Origin: Nereocystis luetkeana
Lineage: Eukaryota > Sar > Phaeophyceae > Laminariales > Laminariaceae
NCBI GenBank assembly: GCA_031213475.1
Contig: JARUPZ010000023.1
Location: 8,140,157 to 8,204,156 of the forward strand
DNA length: 64,000 nucleotides
Reading direction: 5' to 3'
Shown here: positions 47,547-57,339 of the stretch, piece by piece
Layout of the letters: the number at the start of each line of letters is the position of its first letter
Numbering within the stretch: position 1 is the stretch's first letter
The notes under the pieces: generated by a model
Told to the model about the DNA's origin: nothing
Databases searched by the model: none
The model's input: the letters and a program-made list of their open reading frames with translations, nothing else
Made by a program: the position numbers and the translations under genes

Positions 47547-50500
47547 ATGGTCCGATCACTTTTGAACCATTGGGCTGCTGCCGTGGTTGCCTTGGCGTCT
47601 TGTGTCCGTGGAGAAGTGCTGGACGTCACAGCAGAGGTGTGGATGAAAACACGCATCGGTACTCGCAGCGAAACGACCAAACTCCCATGTCCTCTGCACT
47701 CGCACCTCCATATACTGCTGCTGTAATAGACTACGCGAGATGTTCTGTGTACGATTTGATCGTGGCGGTGGGCGTTGTCTATGATACAGAGTGTCGTAAG
47801 CCAGCAAACACACGTCTGCGTGCATGGCCGTGTTCATTGGTCTCTTGCTCCATGCTGTCCTGCAGACGCAGCCGTCCTTCCGCAAACTGCGTGCTTGTTC
47901 AGACGAAAGGCGTGATCTGTGAGGTGAAATGACGGCGGTATCATACCTGTGTTCTTTTATGTACGTGGAGTCTAGAAGATAATTTTGTCGCCGGAGCAGT
48001 CTCATGCTGCTGTAATTCCAAGATCAAAGGGTAGGCGGCAGGCGGTCAGCGCGGCAGGCAGACCCACAAGCAGTAGCGGGAGATGGCAGGAGGTGACACG
48101 TGGCCTGTGTGTGGTCTGCCTGTCTTGCCGTCTTGGCTACATACTCGGCCTGTGGGCGAAGGAAAGGCACCCGGTACCACGTAATACGTATTGCCTGTAC
48201 GAAGAGATGGAAAGCTTCTTGCTTGGCCTGCAGCCCCGGCCACTCGGTATGCGTTGTGTTGTTGCTACAGCCGTACCTGCTACGTACTGCTGCTGCTGCT
48301 GTTGTCCTCATTGATTGAGACCCCAAGACAGCGGCCAACGTTTGCTGCTATCAACCTCCTGCGAGCATCTTGAACACCCAGCAGTACGGACTCGACCTAT
48401 ATGCAGGAGCGTACTAAACTTTGAGCAGGAGCGTCCTGCACAAACCGTTGTGCAGGTTGCGGGTCTTACTATTACGGGGGGCCATAGTTAATAGGACCTA
48501 TGGTGTACATACAAACCTATACCAGTATATTTAACCATTTTTACTGACAACATTTGGGGCTATTAACTATGGTCCCCTGTAATAGTCAAGGCGGGTCTTT
48601 CGGCCACCCGGCGTTACTTTGGAAAAACGCCACCAAAACACGTGGCGGAGCCACGTGACTGCCCCTGCTGACCTCGAGCCCCGCAAAGGGTTCGGGTTAG
48701 GGTTAGGGTCAGGGTCAGGCCTGGGGTTGGGTTGGTCTGGGCCGACGTGCAAGGTTGAAATTGACGACACACGCCATTGTGCGGGACGCTCCTGCAAATA
48801 GCGGGAGCCAGCAGCACGGCCACAGGAGGATCATGTTCCGCCGGTGCCGTGCTCGGACACCATGTTGTAGAATGTCACCCCCCAATCACGCAGCGGCCGT
48901 TGCTGTAATCGTCTTCTATCAATTATCATCGTCATTTTTTCCTTACCTGAGTCCTAATACGGGGGACCATAGTAAATAGGTCAAAATATTGTCACTAAAC
49001 ATAGCGAAATATGTACCACGTAGGTTTTTGTCTGTACCATCTGTTAATAGGTCCCCTATTTAATATGGTCCTCCGTTTGTAAGAGGGTTAACTCATCGCG
49101 ACAATGCTCTCTGTGGTCACGGCACAGGCTCCAATAGGTCTAGAGTCTGGAGTGTGTGCTGCCTTCACTGTGAAGCCGTTCTTTCGACCCAACTGCGCGC
49201 ATTCAGTACACCCAGTGTCCGTCCTGATCCCTTATCCTAGGGAGACACTAACTATGTGGTCATAGACTGCACAGAGACAGAACGACGTACAAAAACGAAA
49301 GGAATCGCGAAGGAGTTATTACGAGGGACCATAGTTAATAGGACCTATGGTATACATAAAAACCTACCTGGTATATATTTGACCATTTTTACTATAATAC
49401 CAATATTTGGTCCTATTAACTATGGCCCTCCGCAATAGTAAAGTAAGTGAAACGCTAAACGCACCGGGTACGAGAACACCTCAACACAAGCCAGACCAGG
49501 GGATAAAAACCGAAAAGATAATACAGAAGAAGCAAAAACAATTATGGAATGAAACAGAATACATGAGCGCAGAGAGATTAGAAAGGCTGCTATTAAATAG
49601 TTTAGAAAAAAAAACATACCTGGTACATGGTCAGGGGCAAAAGATAACTGCTGCATCCACGGGGGAGAACGAAGGAGAGGAGGATACCGCCATGAGGACG
49701 GCGGGAGGGGGGGGGAAGGAAACAAAGAGAAAAACAAGGCAAAAAGCAAGAAAGACGAGAGAAGAGGTGGAAGAGAAAATCATACGGTGCTATTTGTTAT
49801 AGTAACATGGGTTCCCGTCTCGGCTACAAACCCGATTCGGGGACCTTGCCACACCTTCTGCCATCCCCTTCCTACTCTTTTCTATAGCGATGTCAAGGGT
49901 CAGTACTGCCGCTGTCGCCCCCCCCCTCGATTGAACAACTCAACAAGAACCAAACAAAAACTACTGCTGTGTGTGGAATTCAATGGCTAGTCGGGTGGAT
50001 ACCTTGTCGCCCGATCTATCATTTCGTTTCTGCGTTCGTCGACAGCTGTATCAGTACGGCTGCCCCCGCGGCCCCCGCCCCTCCCCTTGTTGCCGCTCTT
50101 AACCCTTTTAGAATCGCAGTCCCGTTTTGGGGACAAACCAGTCAAATTTCAAATAGTTTGTCCCCAAAACGGGACTGCGGTTCTAAAGGGGTTAAATAGC
50201 GTCCTGGGCTGCGGAATATACTATTTTTGCCTCCTATTAATAGGAAGGGAAAATACAAGCGACAAAAAATAAAGACACACCTAGTGCTGTAGACAAAACA
50301 GTACGGTAGTATCTGCATCAAATCGTGTACGTACCTCAAGACAAGAATGAACCGATGTTGAGGTTTGTGTAGCCCATCGGGCTACTGGTAAAAGGTTGAC
50401 CGAAAGTAAGCCTCACAACACGCTTCCTACCCCCTCGTAGAACGGGCCGAATGCCGGTACCATATACCGTATATGTACATACATGCCGGTACATAACGAA

Positions 50501-53500
50501 GGTTGTGTTATGTATACCAGATAAACGAGTTACCATATTGCTAAGCCGGCGTCCCTGGTGGCGTTTGGTAGGTGGTCCGCGTGCCGACTGAATAATTTTC
50601 GTCGGTTCAAGTCTCTCCGTGTGCGTTTGTTGTTGTTTGTTGTTTGTTGTTGTTCTCACATTAGCTCACAATACAATGCAGTCCGTGGTCGCAGGACAGG
50701 CCCCAATAACTCTGGAGTGGAAGATATAGTCGTACGAGTATAGGGGTAGGGATTTTTTATTGCATACATTGGCGGAAAGCGCGAGCGTGAGCTGTTTATG
50801 GCAACACTCGATGAAAGTCGACGAGCAGTGCTCGAGCTGAAAGCCATGTGCGATAAAGAGGAAGGCACGTATCGGGGGAAAGGGACGATGTAACTGCTGT
50901 GACCATGTGACCACCACGGCGTGTCCAGAAGATCGCTGAGAGGGTTAAATCTCCTACCAGTAGAGCTGGAAAGTAAAAGTGATGATCGAAAAAAAAAGAG
51001 TAGAAACCGAGGGGACCGTCCATCAAGAGATGGAAATAATGAAACGAATCTAAAAGGAGAACCCCCCCCCCAAAAAAAAAAACACGCAATAGAATACTAT
51101 GAGAAACCGCATGAAAATCAAGAATCGGTACTACCACCTGTCCGCGCGTGCGTCCGCCCGTCCGCCCGTCGGTATGTCTGCCCGTCGGGCCTGCCCCCCT
51201 CATCATCGTTTTCCCCCTTCCCCCCCCCCCCCCCCCCCCTCCCTCCCCGCCGCTGCTGCTCGTGCAGAACTTGGGGACCGTCATGGACGGAAGCTCGAAC
51301 GTGCTCCTCGAGTTTTACGCCCCCTGGTGTGGTGAGCCTCGATATTTCCGTAGAAACCCGTTCATAAATAATTTGATATTAATAGGTGAATAGGGAATGT
51401 TCGTAGGGCGGTCACAGACAGTGATCCTATTGAACGTGTTCAGCCCCTGAGTACTCGCTGGATGATGGATGTGGGTTGCACCTACGAGCCGTTACGTATC
51501 ATACAGGTGCATAGTACGGCTGCTCTACGATTGATTCACACCACGCTCCACCCACCCGTGATGCAGCCGTTTCCATCATGACCGCTGTAGGATTGGCTCA
51601 CGCACCATCCATTATGCCACGGCAGATCACAGCGATCGTGAGCCTTGCGTATGACATCATCATGCATCATATACTCCTGTGAGCTACGTACGTACGGTAA
51701 GCTGGAACACGGGTTGGCTCGATGGCGTTTACAGTAAAGAAAAACGATTCTCTTTCGCAAAATGGCGCTCGCTGTTTTCATAGGCCACTGCAAGAAGCTA
51801 GCGCCAGAGTACGAGATCCTCGGGGAACGCTTCAGCCAGGAGAAGGATGGAGTCACGATTGCCAAGGTTTGCCGCTCGGGGACAGGGAGAGGGTAAGGTA
51901 CTCATGCCTGGCATGGCCGTAGTCGTGTTGGCCGTAGACCCTCCTCGCATCCCTACCCTACAGCAATGCCGGGACGGAGCACGTCGGGTTTTCACCGACC
52001 ACAGGCCGACGTAAGGGCGAAGCTCCGTGAGGTGTCTATCCGGCGAGTCGGCCTGAAGGGCGAGCTGCATCCTCTGCTCAGAACCAACTGCACCGCTTGT
52101 GAGGTGGACTTTCTCGCTTATGGGTGACTGCGTCGACTTTACTGATGGAGAGAGGGGGGGGGGGGGGGAAGGCAATTTTTGGAAAAAAAGCAAAAACATA
52201 AAAACACCAACTATTTACAATGGTGATGTTATACCTGGTAGGTGTGTTTTTTCATGTGGACATACACCGTACTGCTGTTGTTCTTTTCTCTCTCTCTCTC
52301 TGTCCGGCAATGTAAGGGCCGTTTGAGTGTTGTATGTTTGAGAAAACGCAGGTCATATTTCTGAACAAAGAGGGATGGATATACAGCATTTATCAGCGAA
52401 GCGAAGAAATATTATGTAAGCGTTGGGAGGGGGAAATATCTATCTGCGGGGGACGGACGGACGGGCGGGCGGATGGAGGCGGCTCTAGCGCTACAGGCGA
52501 TAATCATGCCCGTCCTGCTGTCTCACGAGGATCAATAGATGGCGCTGCGCCGCGTCGAAGATCTTCTCACACGCTAGATGGATAAGACAAGACGAGATAG
52601 ATCGTGTATAGATCATTCCCTTTTTAGGGTCGCGATCTTAACGATGGGCTGTTTTGTAGTTTTTTTTCAGTATTTTCCCGAAATTTCGGTATTTTCCTTC
52701 GGTATTTTCCTTGTGATCTAGAGATTCGAGGGCAGAGAGATAGATTCCTGATCTGTTTGATCTAGTAATACGAGAGAGCTAATAATTTCTGGGTGGAAGC
52801 CGTGTGATCTGCATGATCTAGGAACCAGGTATGTTTTCCTGGGTTGGATCTGTGTACTACACACTCGACAGACCCTGCTCAACGCGTCACAACAGCAGGT
52901 TATTAGGCTCTGGACGATTTGCGATATACATAGGTCGTGACCTTATTCGAAGCGTGGAAAAAATTCGGCAAATACCCGATTTTGTTTGTTTCTCTCTGTC
53001 TTCTCGCACACACTCTTCTTTCCGCGTTGTTTTAAGCCGCAAATATATTGCCACGTCGGCCGTGAGTACGACCGACGAGATCGGTCGATCCTGACTCGGC
53101 TTCCCTGACCTTAGCAGCCTTTAACCCCTCGTGCTGCTTCAAAATCAACGCTACTCTATTAAATTGTCCCCAAGTGGTTTTGGCGCCATGAGCGTGGGGT
53201 CCAGTTTTCTGTACGTGGACATGTGTTCAGACGCAAGTCGACGAGGGAAGAAATCGCTGAACCCTTTTCGCGATACAATTGAAAGGCACGTACGGTAGAG
53301 GGTAGGGGGGGGGGGATGTACCCGATAGGAGATATAGTACTCGATCTCATGCATGGCCGTAGTCGTATGAACCATAGACCCTCGCATCCCTGCGATGCCG
53401 GGACGGAGCACGTCGGGTTTTCACCGACCAGACAGCAGACTTTGCTCGCTTGCACCAAGCGCGAAGCGCCGTGAGGTGTCTGGCGAGTCGCGTGAAAGGT

Positions 53501-55433
53501 GAGCTGCATCCTATTGTACTAAGAACCGCTTCTGAGGCGGGCTTGCACATGGATGACAGCTTCAATGAGTTGATTTAATTTCCGGTGTAGGGATGGGGGG
53601 GGGGGGGGGGGTGTACTCGATAGGAGAGATGTACTCGATCTCATGCATGGCCGTAGTCGTATGACCATAGATGGGGGGGGGGGGGGGGGAGCCTATTATT
53701 GCTCTTAATACGTACGTGACCCCGGATCTGAGTTACGGGTAGGAAGGAGGGAGCTGAGGCAAGGAGGACGAAGACAAGAGATGGGACGGGAATATGAAAA
53801 CACCCAAAAAGGGATTCATGATGCTCACCGAAAGCATTTTTACGTTTCGTTTTTTGTGTATTTCGTTCGGTATCGCTATTACTTTTGTTTTCTCCTTTAT
53901 TTTCTCCTCTATTTCTTCCTTGCCTCCTGTTTGTTCCATACCAGGTACACGTTTCTCTCGTTGATTTTCTGCGTTTTTTTTTCCCCTTCATTTTTTTCGT
54001 CCATGTTTTTCGTCCTCTTCTCTTCTCTTCTTATTTTATTTTGTTTACGTTTTCTTCGTATGGTTTCCTTGTTTCATCTTTTTTTTTACCTAATACTTCC
54101 TCCCCCCCCTCCCCATCCCCTCCCCCCCCTATTTGGCTGTGAAAAGGTGGACTCGGAGGCGCATGCGGCTCTCGCAGGGATGTTCGACGTGAAGGGCTAT
54201 CCCACGCTAAAGTGGCTGCCCAAGGGCAAGACTACCCCGGCCGACACGGAGGTGGTGAAGGCGCCGCGAACAGCCGACGGCCTCGCCAAGTTCATCACAG
54301 ACAAGACCGGCGTCGCGGCCACCACGCCCGCGCAGGTATCATATGTATATATGTATATAGGGTGTTGGTATTGTGTCACGCCCGCGCAGGCATCATATGT
54401 AACTACTGTATATATAGGGTGTTGGTATTGTGTCGAGAAAAAACGAAGGAAAAAAAAAATTGGGGGAAAAAAAAAACGAAAAACAAAAAAATGAAAAAAC
54501 AAAAACTTCGGCTGTGTGAGGTTGGAAATCTTCTCTTTCTCGAAGCTCATGTTCGCTAAGATTTTGGTGTGATTACGTCTGCACATGGAGTGCACGGGTG
54601 GTGCACGGGCCGCCGGTGGTCGGTCGTCGTACTTCGCCTTGCGTATGGAAATCAAACCGAGTAAATTGTGTTTGTGCCTCAGCTCTTTTTCTGTATATAG
54701 GGAGTGCAGTCCCGCTTTGGGGCCCAAGATTGCTTAGAAGTTGAGTGGTTTGTCCCCCAGACGAGACTGCAGTTTTAAAACGATTGTAGCCACCTTTAGG
54801 CCTTTTAGGACTGCACTCCCGTTGTGGGGACGAAACACTTGGAATTAGTGTCGAACTTAGGTACTTGTACACTGCACTACGAAAAGGGGTTACCTTAACC
54901 CCTCTTGGCACTATTACGGGGGACCATAGTTAATAGGACGTATGGTATACATAAAAACCTACCAGGTATAGATTTTAACCATTTTTGCTAACAATATTTG
55001 GTCCTATTTACTATGGTCCCCCGTAATAACCAGACCCTCGTTTTTGGGGGGGAAACTACTTGAATTTAGAGCAGGACATTTTCTGGAGTTGGAAAACGGT
55101 TGAAAAGCTGTTTCGGAATTGTAGGTAATGGCCGCGTCCTCCTCGCGGAACCCCCACCCCCCCCCCCAGTTTCTCGAACCTCGCCTGTTATTCGTCCTCC
55201 TGCTTCGTTGCAGTAGTAACCCGGGCGGATGGCTTCGACTCTTGTCTAGCTTAGGCTTCGATTGGGCTTTTAGCGGCTGCTGCTCCAGAAGAGATTTTTT
55301 AGTCTTCATGCGTAGTGCCGAGCTGCCAGCGTGTATGCCACTCCGTTTCGGAATACATGAACCGCTTGCATATTTAAATATCATCCGAATGGCTCTTATA
55401 TATCGGGACAGAGTAGTATACCGCGGTGCTCTC

Positions 55434-55475
<42 letters not shown>

Positions 55476-55780
55476 GCTGCTGACTATTTTACGCTCATGG
55501 CCGTCCTCCGCGGTAAAGTGAGTGACACTCAGAGAGAGAATCATATATGACCCTGCTGTACTTCCAAGAGGGAGAGAGGAGCTGGAGCTCATCGCGCGCG
55601 CTCGCGGGGGGGTTGGGGGGGGGGGGGGGGCTTTGCTGTGTGGGACCCGTGTGTGGCTGATCCGTGCGTGTTTGTGTGTTGTCGAATTCAAGTAGAATTG
55701 ACAAACGCAAACTAAATACCAGGTACCCATTTTGCGTGTTTCATGTCTACTGTATGTACGTCATGCAAAAATGGTTTTGA

Positions 55781-55812
<32 letters not shown>

Positions 55813-57307
55813 TCACATTTGTCGAGGACAAAGCGTCGCTTGCATTCATTTCGGACATCGCCCTGCTACCCCCCCCCCCCCCCTCCCCGGAGGTACGCAC
55901 AACTCACTACGTAGTCCCTTTATTGTTATTTTATTTTTTAATCCTCTTTAACTTTTTGGCGTTACTTCCCCCCCCCTATCTCCCTCCCTCCCCCCCCTCC
56001 CTCCCTCTATCCCAACAAAAAAAGCCTCCTTCGGCTGTGCTAGACCTGACGCTGGACACGTTCGATTCTATCGTCATGGACCCGTCGAAGAACACTCTCG
56101 TTGAGTTCTACGCGCCCTGGTGCGGGCACTGCAAGACCCTCGCGCCCATCTACGAGAAGCTCGGGGACATCTTCACCGCCGAGGAAGATGTCGTCGTAGC
56201 CAAGGTATCGCTATAGACACCAGTAAACACTATGGCTGTACCAGGGTATAACATAGCATTCGCTACGTGGACCAATACGACCGTTTTTCCTCTCTTGTTT
56301 TTCGCTTCTCTCTCTCCCCCCCCCCCAAAAAAAAAAAAAAAACGTTTCCTGTGTCATATTTGGAAAAAACGTAATGAGCGCCCAGATGTTGAAGGGATAT
56401 ATGGAAAAAACGTAATGAGCGCCCAAATGTTGAAGGGATATATGGAAAAAACGTCATGAGCGCCCAAATGTTGAAGGGGTATATGGAAAAAACGTAATGA
56501 GCGCCCAAATGTTGAAGGGATATACGGAAAAAACGTAATGAGCGCCCAAATGTTGAAGGGATCCCCATTAGAAGTAGGAACGATGCCATGTCTCGAAAGG
56601 GATGCGTGGTATATAAATGGTCAAACGAGTAAGGCGAGCAGCAAATGAGTACGACCCTCCACCCCCCCCTCTCATCTCCCTGTTTTCCCCCCCCCCCTCT
56701 CTCTCTTCTTGCCCTTCTTGCTCCCTTCCCACCGGTTCCTCCTCTCTCTGCCCTTTTCACCCCCCTCCCCTTACTCTCTCCCTACTTCGTTCCTCCCTCC
56801 CTCCCTCCCTCCCTCCGCCTCCCCTCGTTATCCCCCTCCCTCCCCAAAAGAAAACTTGGGTCATGCTTAATACACATTTTCTTTGTTGCACGCTTGACGT
56901 ATTTTAGTATTTTCGTAACCTCCCTCCGCTGCCCCCCCCCCCCCCCCCCCTCCATCCCCCGTCGGCACCACCTTCGGCATTGGGGCTATCCTTGGCCTTC
57001 TTACCCTTGCACAGGTGGACGCCGTAGCGGAGAAGGAACTCGGACAGCGATTTGGGGTCACGGGATTCCCAACGCTAATGTACTTCCCCGCGGGGGGCGG
57101 CGAGATGAAGGCGTACAGCGGAGGCCGCGACCTCAAGTCTTTGATGGACTTCATCAACGAGAAGGCGAGGATATGTTGGAGGGGGAGAGGGCGTAGGGAG
57201 GTTGGGGGGGGGAGTACTTATGGCATGTATGGCCGTAGGGGGAGGGGGGGGGGGACAGGGGGCGAGCGAGGGTGTGGGTGGGGAAGGGAGCGGGAAAGAG
57301 GGAAAGC

Positions 57308-57339
<32 letters not shown>

